The notes under the pieces are model-generated. The model searched no databases. It worked only from the letters and a program-made list of their open reading frames with translations, and was not told where the DNA came from. Positions 22,668-33,639 of a stretch of DNA of 64,000 nucleotides are shown here, in pieces (the first letter of the stretch is position 1; the number at the start of each line of letters is the position of its first letter). A program made the position numbers and the translations under genes. Origin of the DNA: Nereocystis luetkeana (taxonomy: Eukaryota; Sar; Phaeophyceae; Laminariales; Laminariaceae); assembly GCA_031213475.1 (NCBI GenBank), contig JARUPZ010000030.1:2138287-2202286 (forward strand), read 5' to 3'.

Positions 22668-22675
22668 ATTTTATA
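22668..22675 (-). promoter_or_regulatory. Possible TATA box
   Basis: CTATAAAATAAG on the - strand, ~20 bp before the ordered part of the low-complexity gene. If it is used, transcription would begin inside the open frame and translation at codon 48. A splice-acceptor reading of the same region (AAATAAG or CTGCAAG) is also possible but lacks a pyrimidine tract. Confidence 0.3.
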
Positions 22676-22777
22676 GTTGGCGTTGTTGTCGTTGTTTTCG
22701 ATATTTTAGAGAATGTGTGGAGGGCCAAGAAGGGGGTGGAGGAAGAGGGAGGGGCGAATCGAGGCAGGCAGGCAGGA

Positions 22778-22817
<40 letters not shown>

Positions 22818-23232
22818 AGGAAGGCAGGCAGGGGGCTCGAGTCAGAGACCGGAAATACGAGAACCGCGAACGGCATTTACTCCTAGTGACTGATTACTTC
22901 GTACACTGACTGCTGTTTTCAGTTTTACGAGCATGAACCTGGCTTACCGGCGTATAGACTAGAATGAGTGCTCGCTCTCTACCGCAGTTACTACCCACGC
23001 AATAGGTATCTGATACACAGGTGGGAACCGCACACCATTTTGGAAAAACCGAAAGCCGGATAGGTAGGAGGCGTTACTCTCAACAACGAAAAAAACGTCA
23101 AAAGTCGATTCTTGTTTGGCCGTATTACACCCTCCAAAACAATGGAAATCAAGGGTGATTTTTCGTGTTCTACCTCCATATGCACCTTTGGCTGTGTACT
23201 CCCCAGTGCGTGTCTGGTTCTTTCACGTTTCA
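22676..23232. other. Unassigned DNA upstream of the - strand gene
   Basis: (GGCA)n at 22766-22830 and otherwise unique sequence; possible promoter or 5' exon region. Confidence 0.3.
22766..22830. repeat. (GGCA)n microsatellite
   Basis: About sixteen GGCA units with occasional GGAA, just upstream of the - strand low-complexity gene. Confidence 0.9.
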
Positions 23233-23337
23233 TATTACGGGGGGCCATAGTTAATAGGACCTATGGTATACATACCTATATATTTAACCATTTTTACTAA
23301 CAATATTTGGTCCTATTAACTATGGTCCCCCGTAATA
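23233..23337. mobile_element. MITE-1 copy 5
   Basis: Consensus-length copy; both arms nearly intact and TA flanks present. Confidence 0.9.
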
Positions 23338-23869
23338 GCTTGCCCAACTTTCACGCTGTCATGTATATGCTCACGTTGTTCATTGCCGCAGGATCGTTCT
23401 AGTGTAGATGTCGGTGCCCCCAAAACAAACAAGAAATGAAATAGTAGAAAAAACAGCTTTCTACTTTGAAAACCGACAAATTGCAAAAACGCCTGCCGGG
23501 TTTCCAAACCCCCCCGGATAACCGGTTTTTCTTTTCCCTGTGCCTATCTCTGAGTAGGTACCAGGGTATGCACCAGCAGTAGTACGCCAGAGCAGGAGCA
23601 GAATGTGGAGCGACAAACACTAGCAGTACTGCAACGAAAACTGCCAGAAAACGCGCTGCTCGATCGATGCACATCACAACATTCGAACACGACGTGCGCT
23701 TGGCTCACCATTAATAGTTTGCTTCTTCTACTTCGAGTGAGAGCGCCGAGCCGCCTCCGAGGCAACGCGAAGGTGGCCATTTTTTATGCCGTACACCGTG
23801 CACGCTGCTTGAGGCAACGAGGTGTGACCATGATAGGACGGGGTACGGTACTACAGTACATACTTGTAC

Positions 23870-23974
23870 TATTACGGGGGACCATAGTAAATAGGACCAA
23901 ATATTATTAGTAAAAATGGTTAAACATATAGGTTTTTATGTACCGTAGGTCCTATTTAATATGCCCCCCCGAGC
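23870..23974. mobile_element. MITE-1 copy 6
   Basis: Its right end has decayed (CCCCCCCGAGC) where the next copy abuts it. The uninterrupted centre AAACATATAGGTTTTTA serves as an empty-site reference. Confidence 0.85.
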
Positions 23975-24083
23975 TATTACGGGGGGCCATAGTTAACAGG
24001 ACCAAATATTGTTAGTAAAAATTGTTAAACATGTAGGTTTTTATGTATACCATAGGTCCTGTTATCTATGGTCCCCCGTAATA
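23975..24083. mobile_element. MITE-1 copy 7
   Basis: Directly adjacent to copy 6 in the same orientation, forming a tandem pair. The right arm ends GGTCCCCCGTAATA. Confidence 0.9.
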
Positions 24084-24132
24084 GGACACAGAACAGTATG
24101 GGTCCCGCCGACAAGAAGACCGAAACCGAGCC

Positions 24133-24225
24133 ACCTTTGATGACTGCAGTCCCGTTTTGGGGGCAAACCAGTCAAATTCTAAGTGATTTGTCCCCAAGAC
24201 GGGACTGCAGTCCTAAAAGGGTTCA
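24133..24225. mobile_element. MITE-2 copy 1
   Basis: Copy of a ~97-bp hairpin element whose intact ends are TTAACCCCTTTAGAACCGC and its complement. Here the outer TTAA is lost on the left and reads GTTCAA on the right. Confidence 0.75.
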
Positions 24226-24483
24226 AATACGTACACGGTTACAGTACCTGGTAAAAACCTTCTTGTGAAACCATCCTCGAACAACGTTGAGCTTCAAGGC
24301 TATATATACGAAATGTAGCCGCATACTGGTATTTTAATTAACGTGCATATATGATATATCATAGTGCTTACTCGAGACTTTGTGTAGCCCTCGCCGCGCT
24401 CAACACGATTTCTTAATACCTGGCATAATTTTCTTACACAGAGGTATACACGGTCTCTCAAAAGTTGAGCCTCATGTGCTTGC

Positions 24484-24581
24484 TTAACCCCTTTAGAACC
24501 GCAGTCCCGTTTTGGGGATAAACTACTTGAAATTTGAGTCGTTTGTCCCCAAACCGGAATTGCGGTTTAAAAAAGGGTTAA
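24484..24581. mobile_element. MITE-2 copy 2
   Basis: Intact-length copy with TTAA at both ends. The core palindrome is CCGTTTTGGGG / CCCCAAACCGG. Confidence 0.85.
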
Positions 24582-25754
24582 ATAGGTTATTTCCTATTTC
24601 ATGGACCTATATGTACTGCTTTACTAAGTTGTTGTACCAGGTATGCACTGGTATCGTGTAACACCCAAGGTGACACACCGTCTCCCTCTGGGACGACTTT
24701 TCGAGCCGATGTTCGCCAAAAAAGCAAGTGGGGTGGGGATTTACATGCGAGTATGTTTCTCGCGAAAATGGCGGTATTTGACAGTTCTCACTCACCGACA
24801 CCTTTCCGTAGAGTTCAAGAAGCAACAGCTTGGAAAATCTTCCAAGGGGGGCGGGTGGTTTGCCATCTCGCGTGTTAAATCTACTACCAGGGTACAATAC
24901 AGTACGAGTCGACGGGGCTCTGTTCCCTCACCCTTCGAAGGTACACCACGTTTTTTACATGTCACATGGTGAACAACAAACGAAAATTACACAAGTACAG
25001 GTGCCCAAGCCCAGGTTGTAGCAGAGTTAACCGCTGCTAGTGCTGTTCCATCATGTCGCAACAGCTCCGTACACTCTGGTATTATATCACATCGCAACCC
25101 CCCCCCCTCCCTCTTCCCCCGCCCCCCCCCCAAAAAACAAAACAAAAACGGGCTCGTACGATACTACAGCGTTTCAGTTGCGTTGCCGCTGCTATGTTTC
25201 ACGATGAAGAGGTGAGTAGTCGCGCGACACGACACTTGCAGTAGCATGCACGCGACCATCCTTATCGTTCTTATATAATGGTGTCCTCTTCCCATCAAAG
25301 CCATAGGTGTGATACGCTTCCGCAATGTGGTTTGCGAAAGGTTTCGTATCTACCTGCCTGTTTGCTGCTGCCTACCCCTACCTCCCCCCCGTCTTCCCCC
25401 CTTCGGTCGACACACACACGCGAGCGAGAGGTACTATACGTAATACGTAAATACCAAATACGACATGTACGTACGTATGTAGAATAGTCGGGGAAAAAAA
25501 AGAGCAAAAAAAACACAAAAAAACTGCGAGTACAGCAGCAGCAGCAGCCGCAGTGAAACATTCGAACTGCCGCTGCCTGCGTCATACTTCAAGTACCGGT
25601 ACGTAGGTACTATTAATATTATATGAACACAACATACTGGTAACATGTATCAGGTAAAAAACGCCTCCAAGGGAGCACGCACACCGAGGTACGGATGAAG
25701 GGGGGGGGAGGGGGGTTACTCCGCCGTTGGTATCATACATGTCGTCCAGAGCCG
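24582..25754. other. Unassigned DNA
   Basis: A TACCAGGTA at 24635, C runs at 25099-25135, and GTACGTACGTA-type words near 25470. No gene. Confidence 0.3.
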
Positions 25755-26079
25755 GTCGCCCCGGTGGTTCAAGTGGTTAACCTCGAATTCTACTTGTTTG
25801 AGTCCTGGGTTCGAGCCCTAGGAGGGTCGGACTTTGACTTTATTTGCAAAAATAAAAAAAGGGATTCAATTAATTGTTGAGAGCGCCTTGCAGCGTGGGT
25901 AGGCACAATTCGATGCGAGTCGACGAGGGAAGAAAAGGCTGAAATCTTCTCGCGATAAAAATGAAGGCACGTACCGTAGCGGGAAGGGGGGAGAAGAGCC
26001 TGCTATGTGACCCCGGATCTGAGTTACGAGTTGGAAGGAGAGAGAGAAGACGATGTGCGAAGATAATGAATGGGATGGA

Positions 26080-26083
<4 letters not shown>
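25755..26083 (+). mobile_element. tRNA-derived SINE, copy 2
   Basis: Full-length copy with both tRNA-like boxes. Its tail runs into a (TA)n microsatellite at 26084-26120, beyond which an inverted SINE fragment begins, so the two SINEs are arranged tail to tail. Confidence 0.85.

Positions 26084-26120
<37 letters not shown>
26084..26120. repeat. (AT)n microsatellite between tail-to-tail SINEs
   Basis: About eighteen AT units directly after the A-tail of the SINE at 25755, followed by CAGGTACCTGGTAC. Confidence 0.9.
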
Positions 26121-26123
<3 letters not shown>

Positions 26124-26157
26124 GTACCTGGTACATTTTTTTTTTTTTTTTTTTTTT

Positions 26158-26270
26158 TCTCATCCCATTCATTATCTTCGCACATCTTCTTTCTCTCCTT
26201 CCGACTCGTAACTGACACTCAGATCCGGGGTCACATAGCAGGCTCTTCTACCCCCTTCCCGCTACGGTAC
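26158..26270 (-). mobile_element. tRNA-derived SINE, inverted 3' fragment
   Basis: The reverse complement of the last ~110 bp of the SINE body, preceded on the + strand by a T run (26135-26157) that is its A-tail. It has a 6-base insertion near 26213 relative to other copies. It lies tail to tail with the copy at 25755-26083. Confidence 0.8.
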
Positions 26271-26646
26271 ATACGATATGACAGCTGGTATAATATAATG
26301 CGACTAAACATCAAAGTAAGACATCATCCTCGTCATCACTACTACAGCAGCAGTCAATAAGGATGACGTTCTTGCGTCGTGCAATAAATACTCTGCAAGC
26401 ACATTTCGTCAGCACCCCAGGTCAGTCGCCAGATATTATATCCCAACCAGAACCTATTAATAACAGCAGCGTTTCCAAAGAAGTTGTTGCTAATCTTGCG
26501 TACCTGGGACATGAATATAACACGTACCTGGTGCTGTCTTGTGCGTGCTCTTCACATTAAACCGTTCTTCCTACCCGTCGACATCCAGCACAACCCGTGT
26601 CCGTGCCGATCCTTCCATCCTATTAATAGAAAGTACGTTCCTTCAA

Positions 26647-26737
26647 CTCTTTAAGGACCGCAGTCCTGTTCGGAGGGCAAGTAACTCAATTTTCAAGCGT
26701 TCTGTCCCCCAAGCGGGGGACTGCGGTCCAAAACCTC
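26647..26737. mobile_element. MITE-2 copy 3
   Basis: Strongly diverged copy; core GACCGCAGTCC / GGACTGCGGTCC retained. Confidence 0.7.
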
Positions 26738-26920
26738 GCTCGCGGCCACTACATGAAAAAACACACGGAGCCTAAAGGCGTGTACATCGGAGCCTGTCCT
26801 GTGACACACCACGGCACTTTTGATTGATCCCAACCCTCTTGTGACGTGGACTGACATGTGAGACGGCAAACTCGCCGACAGTAAGTGCGGAATCATCCAG
26901 CAACGGACTGGAAGAATTAA

Positions 26921-27017
26921 TGAACCCTTTTAGAACCGCCGTACCGTTTCGGGGTCAAATCACCAGGGATTTGAGTGGCTTGTCCCCAACACGGGACTGC
27001 GGTTCTAAGGGGGCTAA
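26921..27017. mobile_element. MITE-2 copy 4
   Basis: Complete copy with mutated ends (TGAACCC, GGGGGCTAA). Confidence 0.8.
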
Positions 27018-27136
27018 CGATTACACGTACGACACATTGATAGTGTCCGATTGCCGATGGAAGGTGTCGCACGCCACGGGCCAGACATGATCGTCTCACC
27101 CGTGTGATAAGTAGTCCTGGGCATCAAATATGCCAC

Positions 27137-27296
27137 GAGACAGGAGACAGCATTTTCACCTCGTTGGCAGGCAGCAACCTTGCCCTGACATGTGATGCCT
27201 TGACTTGACACCAAACTACTAGGTTTCAGGGTGGAACACTCGGCCCTACACCCTTGACGGCGCACGTCTTGCCTTTCTTGACATGCCTCCTGACAA
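27137..27296 (-). mobile_element. MITE-4 copy 1 (empty-site reference)
   Basis: An inverted copy of a ~160-bp element with TGTCAGGAGACA-type ends. On its own strand the centre reads AAACCTAGTAGTTTGG, without the palindromic block seen in copy 2. Confidence 0.8.
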
Positions 27297-27477
27297 CCTT
27301 GGCTCGTAGACGGTTGATGACGCCAAACGTAACCTCGTTCTAGTAATATTAATAGTAATAGTCGATGTAGGATCCCACAGGGACTGGGCGTATTGAATAC
27401 TATTAATACGAGGTATAGCAGTATACCGATATTCTAGTAAATACCACGCCAGCTGCGCGAATCCGATGAAATTCAAA

Positions 27478-27648
27478 GATGTCAGGAGACACGTCAAGCA
27501 AGCCAAAACGTGTGCTGTCCAGGGTGCAGGGCCGGTTGTTCCACACTAAAACCTACCAGGTACCTGGTAGTAATTTGGGGTCAGCCAAGGCATGTCAAGG
27601 CAAAGTTGCTGTCTGCCAAGGGGGTGAAAGTGCTGTCTCCTGACATCT
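27478..27648 (+). mobile_element. MITE-4 copy 2 (filled site)
   Basis: The ends are GATGTCAGGAGACA and TGTCTCCTGACATC. The centre reads CCTA, then CCAGGTACCTGGTA, then GTA: fourteen extra bases relative to copy 1, with TA repeated on the far side. Confidence 0.85.
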
Positions 27649-27849
27649 TCGATGAAAATGAACGGTCCCTTGTCACTTCACACTGTAGCAAGCTGCGTGC
27701 GATACGCCCGTCGTGCGTCTGTTGTCACGCCTGTAGCGCGTCTGTTGTAAGACTGCGACGATATCAATAGTGGGGTGATGTAGACGTCATGGTGATGTAC
27801 CAGGTACGAACTTTTAAAACTACAGTAGTAAATACCTCGTGCCTGGTAC

Positions 27850-27973
27850 TATTACGGGGGACCATAGTTAATAGGACCAAATATTGTTAGTAGAAATGGT
27901 TAAATATATACCAGGTACTGGTAGGTTTTTATATATATATCACAGGTGCTATTAACTATGGTCCCCCGTAATA
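27850..27973. mobile_element. MITE-1 copy 8 with TACCAGG-type insertion
   Basis: The centre reads TATATACCAGGTACTGGTAGG where copy 6 reads CATATAGG, a 13-base addition that leaves TA on both sides. Confidence 0.9.
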
Positions 27974-28032
27974 ATTGCCACGTACTATGCAAGTTTCAAA
28001 ATTTACACGTGGCGACATTTGGCAACGGGCCG

Positions 28033-28380
28033 GTCGCCCCGGTGGTTCAAGTGGTTAACCTCGAATTCTACTTGTTTGAGTCCTGGGTTCGAGCCCCAGG
28101 TGGGTCGGACTTTGACTTTATTTGCAAAAATAAAAAAGGATTCAGTTGTTGAGAACGCCTTGCAGCGTGGGTCGGCACTATTCGATGCGAGTCGACGAGA
28201 GGGAATAAAAGGCTGAAATCTTCTCGCGATAAAAATGAAGGCACGTACCGTAGCGGGAAGGGGGGAGAAGAGCCTGCCACGTATGTGACCCCGGATCTGA
28301 GTTACGAGTTGGAAGGAGAGAGAGAAGAAGATGTGCGAAGATAGTAAATGGGATAAGCAAAAAAAAAAAGAAAAAAAAAG
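28033..28380 (+). mobile_element. tRNA-derived SINE, copy 3
   Basis: Full-length copy with A-box and B-box sequences as in the other copies and an A-rich tail at 28360-28380. A small ACGT insertion is present in the GCCTGC(CACG)TATGTGACC region, as in the 38565 copy (TACG), suggesting a subfamily. Confidence 0.85.
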
Positions 28381-28553
28381 GGTCCCACTTCGAAATTGAA
28401 GTGACAAATCAAAACGGTCTTTAGCCAAAACCAGGTACACCTCGTCCATTATGGACCGAAATCAGGTACAAGCTAAAAACAAGTAAAAAACACACGCCAG
28501 GAGCCTGCCATTGGCTAGACTCTGTTTCGGGCTTGAGACAGGCCAGCTACACC

Positions 28554-28622
28554 TTTTGTGTGACCACGGACTCCTTCGTCAGAGAGTTAATGCGAGAACA
28601 ACAACAACAACAACAATATAGA
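28554..28622 (+). repeat. Short dispersed repeat H, copy 2
   Basis: Second copy of the ~70-bp unit at 8908-8975, again ending in (AAC)n. Confidence 0.6.
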
Positions 28623-28640
28623 TGTGTCGACTCTTGCCTG

Positions 28641-28737
28641 TTAACCCCTTTAGAACCGCAGTCCCGTTTTGGGGACAAAATACTTGAAATTTGACTGGTT
28701 TGTCCCCAAAACGGGACTGCGGTTCTAAAAGGGTTAA
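28641..28737. mobile_element. MITE-2 copy 5
   Basis: Best copy: TTAA at both ends, and arms of ~40 bp match nearly perfectly around a short A/T-rich loop. Confidence 0.9.
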
Positions 28738-28997
28738 TAGCTTCGAACTGTTTTTGCTTGATTTTCAGCCAATCAGAGAGGCCGTACGATGGACACCGTT
28801 TTTTCTCTGCGTATGCGGTCTCCGGTCACTCGGGTTGCAATTCCTATATGTGTAAAATCTGTACCAGTACGTACGTATGCCTACATACGTACGTACAAAC
28901 GTATTACTACATACGTACACACGTGTGACTACATACGTACGATGGTTTCACTTTTTCCTTTTTTTGGTGTAACTATTATGTAGAGTAGGTTTAGCGA

Positions 28998-29280
28998 TCT
29001 GGGAGAAGGGATCTTTCGTTTTTTTTTTTACTTGAAAAATGCGTAGCGTGGTCTGCACTTCGGAATCGTCGTCCGCAATCGAGAAATTTCCTCGTTCGAT
29101 GCAAACGCGGCGCAGCCGCGTTTATGGGCAGTTTTGGCCCGTTTTGGCTGCGGTTCGGGGTCAGGGTTAGGGTTGGAGTCAGGGGTCGGGTTGGGTTTTC
29201 TCGCCCGTATCGTACCTTGATCCCAACAGGAACCAAAACACCTGAACAGCATACCAACCTTAAAGATCCTTTCTCCCAGA
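28998..29280 (+). mobile_element. MITE-3 copy 3
   Basis: An uninterrupted ~283-bp copy with both terminal inverted repeats and the internal TCAGGGTTAGGGTTGG. Confidence 0.85.
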
Positions 29281-29430
29281 CTGTAACGGGAACTCACCAC
29301 GTACTTGTTGTGATGTGTACGTTGTTGTTTTCCACAGGAGTCTTACTACAGCAGTATCGTGGAGACAGAGACGGCATTTCGTTTGCCTCACGCCTCACCC
29401 GGCGTCGTGGAGGGTCACAGCTTACGTACG

Positions 29431-29718
29431 TACGGCAAAATAATTTCGCGCCGAGCAGGCCGTTCCGCGAGGATGGACGAGGGGCTTCAAGACTGGCAAC
29501 GGGGGTGGGGGCGCCAGAATAAATACTCTTGGTGCTCCCGCCGTAGCGAAACAAACGAAGCCTGGCGACCCTCTGCAGGTCCAAGTGGAGCCCGTGGTAC
29601 CTGAAACCTAGACAAAACAAAACAAGCCAGATTTTGGAGGCCGCATGCTCAATCTTCAGATGCAAGAAAACAAAAAAAACTTGGTGATTTCTCACGGCCG
29701 AAAACATCGCTCGTGGCG
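29431..29718 (+). repeat. Dispersed repeat G, copy 1
   Basis: Shares ~290 bp with 61987-62280, including GAGCAGGCGGTTCCGCGAGG-type, CGAAACAAACGAAGCCT and GGTCCAAGTGGAGCCCGTGG blocks. No terminal repeats or coding frame are visible. Confidence 0.75.
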
Positions 29719-30472
29719 TGTGCTGTTCACTTGTTTTCAGTGGCTAACTGTTTTTGGCTAAATTGGAACGTACGTACCTGATTTTGGCTTTTGCCCAATA
29801 TAAAATTCTAAAGTGATACTCCTATCAATACAATTAATAATAGGATTAGGGCCAAGATACGAACCATCGCTTGCGCAAGCAAATGCTAATGCCAGCAAGG
29901 GGGGGGAAAAAAGCGGCATCGGCTTCGCGCTCATTTTCGTCGCGGACCGACGGACTGCCCGCCCTAGCTTGAAGGCTGTAGAGTATGTGGTATCATACAG
30001 CGCGGCGACTTTGTACGATGTCTGTTACGGCTATATGCAGGAAAGAACAATTTTACATATCTAATCAACGATCGTGAGTCCGTAACGGCATTTTAAACGT
30101 TACGTTGCATTTTTGCTGCTGTGTACATTATCTACTGGTATAACCATACCCACATATGTACCCACCTACCGGTGTACCAGGTAGTAGTCTATAGCAGTAC
30201 AGGCTTACAGATCGTCAATACCAGACCTATACCGGTGTAGTAGTATATGGCAGTACAGGCTTACAACAGATCGTTAATAACAGACCTAAGTCCCCATAAA
30301 TAAGTACCAGAGACATCTTGCATACCAGTACAAGCTACCGGGTATCAGGCATTTGGTACCAGGCAAAAGTTACAAGCTGAGGTGGAGGACGAGCAAGGCC
30401 ATCTTAGGGGCCCGCAAGGTGTAAATATATAATATGTACAGCAGTACGTGCACATGGGCTGTGACAGAGTAC

Positions 30473-30587
30473 TATGACGGGGGGCCATATTAAATAGGAC
30501 CCGACCCATGGTAAACACAAGAAAAACATATATTTCGCTGTTTTTACTAACAACATTTGGTCCTATTTACTATGGGCCCCCGTAACA
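30473..30587. mobile_element. MITE-1 copy 9
   Basis: Diverged copy; the left end is TATGACGGGGGGCCATA and the right end is TATGGGCCCCCGTAA. Confidence 0.8.
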
Positions 30588-31230
30588 ACATTATTACAGC
30601 AGTAGTAGTATAGGGCACCATTTTATATATTAGCCCATACAGCTTCGGGCCATGTTAAGCTTCGACCAAACATAACAAAAATAAAAACAAGTTTTCTTCT
30701 GTCACGGCCGCGTGCGTGCAACCTCAACCAATAATAATTGACGCTGCTGTACCAATGTTGGAAATATTTACTACGCGTACTACTGTTGTGAGTGCTCGTT
30801 AGTGCTCGTATCGTTGTTGCAGCATACCCAGGTATGTAGCAGCAGTAGAACGGAGACGACTAGGGAAAAAGGTACGAGGGCTGCTGCAGGCGGGCCGGAT
30901 TTCACGACTAACAACCAATAACTACCAGCAAGGTACTCGGTAGGCCTAACCCTCAACTGACTGACTTTCGTCAGCAAGATTGCAAGTTGGCAAGCGAGCC
31001 AGCTGATGGCCGCAGCCGACTTGCCGACTTAAGTCAGCCGAATCAGCCCTCTTCCCGGCCGAGGGACCCCCGCCGAAAAAAAGAGAAAATGCGCGATCCA
31101 GCATTCAAAAGACAGCAGTCCTTGGTACGTACATGGTACCTGGTATATAATTTTGGAAGCCCCAGAAGACCGTTAGTCGGCTCATTCGGGACACGACTGA
31201 CGACCAGTATAAGCCCGACATAACTATTAA

Positions 31231-31341
31231 TATTTACGGGGGACCATAGTAAATAGGACCAAATATTGTTACGAAAAATAGGCGAATATATAGGTTTTTG
31301 TGTTTACTGTAGGTCCTATGTACTGTGGCCCACCGTCATAG
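31231..31341. mobile_element. MITE-1 copy 10
   Basis: Left arm intact; right arm degraded to GTGGCCCACCGTCATA. Confidence 0.8.
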
Positions 31342-32759
31342 TGTGCCGACTCACAGCTCTGCTACTACTGTAGTATTAATACGAGCTGGTCCAGCCGTAA
31401 AACAGATCTTCATTCGATCGGCGGTATTGCAGTCAGCCATTTAAAAACATTTTGACTCCAAATTTGACAACCGTTTTTATTCTGAGCCTAAAGCGCACGT
31501 GCAGACACCCCAAGTTGGAAACCGAGTTGCTTTCGTAGAGAAAGGCCATATCGAATACAAATCCCGTCACACACGTAGATACTTCCGTACCAAAGCCTAC
31601 ACGAAAACTTGCGAAAAATCTGTACAGGGGATGAGGATGACGCCGATTCTCGGTGTGAACATTCCTTGAGGCATGGCGAAACGATCGACATCCTGACTAT
31701 CGCCTAATTCGTTGTCAGTCAAGAGATGTGGTGTGTTTACGATCCCCAGCACAAAGTCAAGATGTTACGATGAAGCAAGGACACAAAATCCGATTTCCCA
31801 GCCCATTTTTCGTTCTTGTATCCGAAATTTTGGCATATCGCTCTTGCCCAGGGACGTATTCGTGCTCAAATCGTTTTTTTCTACTTTTTTTGCTATACTT
31901 CTCGTCCACAACGTCAGCCGGGGTTTTTCGGCAACGACAATACGTCCACCCCGATCTGAAAAAATAAATAAATAAATAAATAAAATGAGCACGAATACAG
32001 GCCTCCGTTGTACACTCTGGAGCAGCCGCATGCATTTTTTTCCAGTTCCAACTTCGCAAAATTGGGCTGGGAAAACGCCGGCAAATACAGCCCGATCCTC
32101 TATTAATAGGCTAGGCTAGGCCAGCTCGTAGTAAAAACTACAGTCAACATTACTCGAACTCGCACATGATACTATGTGATACATTTACTGCTCTGTATAA
32201 TAGCAGTGCAAAGGCCAGCTCGTAGTAAAATTAATACTCGAACTCGCGCATCATATTATACGACATATTTACTGCTGTAGCAGTGCAAGTACAGGAGTAC
32301 CAGATATGCACCCGACAGTACAGTAATAGCTCTTCGCGATTTTCTGTCCCACGCTTATTGCATGACACAATACCGCCGTCACCGCGCTCCTCCTGCTGCT
32401 ACTCTCTATTGCCGTCTGAGTCTGTCTCTCCACTCCTCTCCCTCTCTCTCTTTCTCCCTATCTCTCTCCGACCCTCTCCTCCGATTTGCCGAACGCAACT
32501 TTGAGAGAGAAGAGGCTCCCCTTACATGCCACCCACGTATACCCCGTCCCGCATACTCTCTGGTTCCTCTCTTCAACGATGATGTCTCGTAGTAGATTTA
32601 TCGATCAATTGATTGCCTGATTTTTCATTCATCAGGCCCCGAAAGACGCGCCGAGCCTCTGCCTTACGAGCGGACGTACCTGGTACGTACGTACGCAGTA
32701 CGAGAGGTGTAGAAACATGGTGTGGCCCCTTATCTCCTCTTGAACGCCCTTCTATTAAT

Positions 32760-32846
32760 AAGACAAACCGCAGTCCCGTTTTGGGGACAAAACCACTCAA
32801 AGTTCAAGTAGTTTGTCCACAAGATGGGACTGCAGCACTAAAACCC
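32760..32846. mobile_element. MITE-2 copy 6
   Basis: The left outer arm is missing and the right end has decayed to ACTAAAACCCTCAA. Confidence 0.7.
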
Positions 32847-33639
32847 TCAACTCGGCGCTACATATTATGCCCTTACATGTACCACTCCGGACGGAAACAT
32901 AAGGACCGTTTCGTAGATACATATCGGCACCCGTCGGTCTCTACATTTCAGACGCGAGTGGTTGGTACATACTTGTGAGTGGATAGATCCCGGTGCCTCT
33001 TTCTCTCTCCTCTCACCCTCGATGTCACTATTGATAACTATCGTCTCCCTCATTCGTGCGCGGAAAAATAATTACAGCAGTACCTGGTAAAAAAAAAGCC
33101 TTTGGAATGAGATGCATCATTGTACTAATAGCAATGCGAACAGCACTGTTACTCGCAGTATTGAAACACATCATATCATATCATACCACGCGGTTACTTG
33201 TTGCGTTCTCACATTAATCATCGCCAGAAAACCTAGACCCGGGTCACAGGACAGGACAGGACTGGACAGGAAGGTATGGTGGAAAAGGTACGCCATTCAT
33301 ACCAGTCATCGATCGCTCTTGTTACTACGAGTATAGCATCGGATCATGAAAAGAAAGGAGCCGCGTCTGCCAAGGCCCAGACCAGTTTTATTTATTTTTT
33401 CATCGTGTGGTGCGCATGGTAATCATTACCTGGTATACGGCTAGAAACCGTTTTCCTTTTTTTCCAGCGAATGTTTTCGTCGCTGCGACCACAACGACGC
33501 ACAAACAAAAACAAGTATGTCACGTGCTGAAAATCATTTTATTACCAGTGGCGGAACACAGCAAATTAGTACCAAATACGCCTAGTGAAAAAACTGGAAT
33601 GTATAGGTTTTTGTGTGCATGATGGGTCCTGATTACCAC

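Larger units (their letters stand above)
29719..32759. other. Unassigned A+T-rich DNA
   Basis: Holds MITE-1 copies 9 and 10, scattered TACAGCAGTA (30437, 30595) and TACCTGGTA (31137, 32687) words, and an (AATA)n tract at 31961-31983. Two ~70-bp related segments (CCAGCTCGTAGTAAAA..ACTCGAACTCGC) lie at 32120 and 32215. No gene recognised. Confidence 0.3.
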
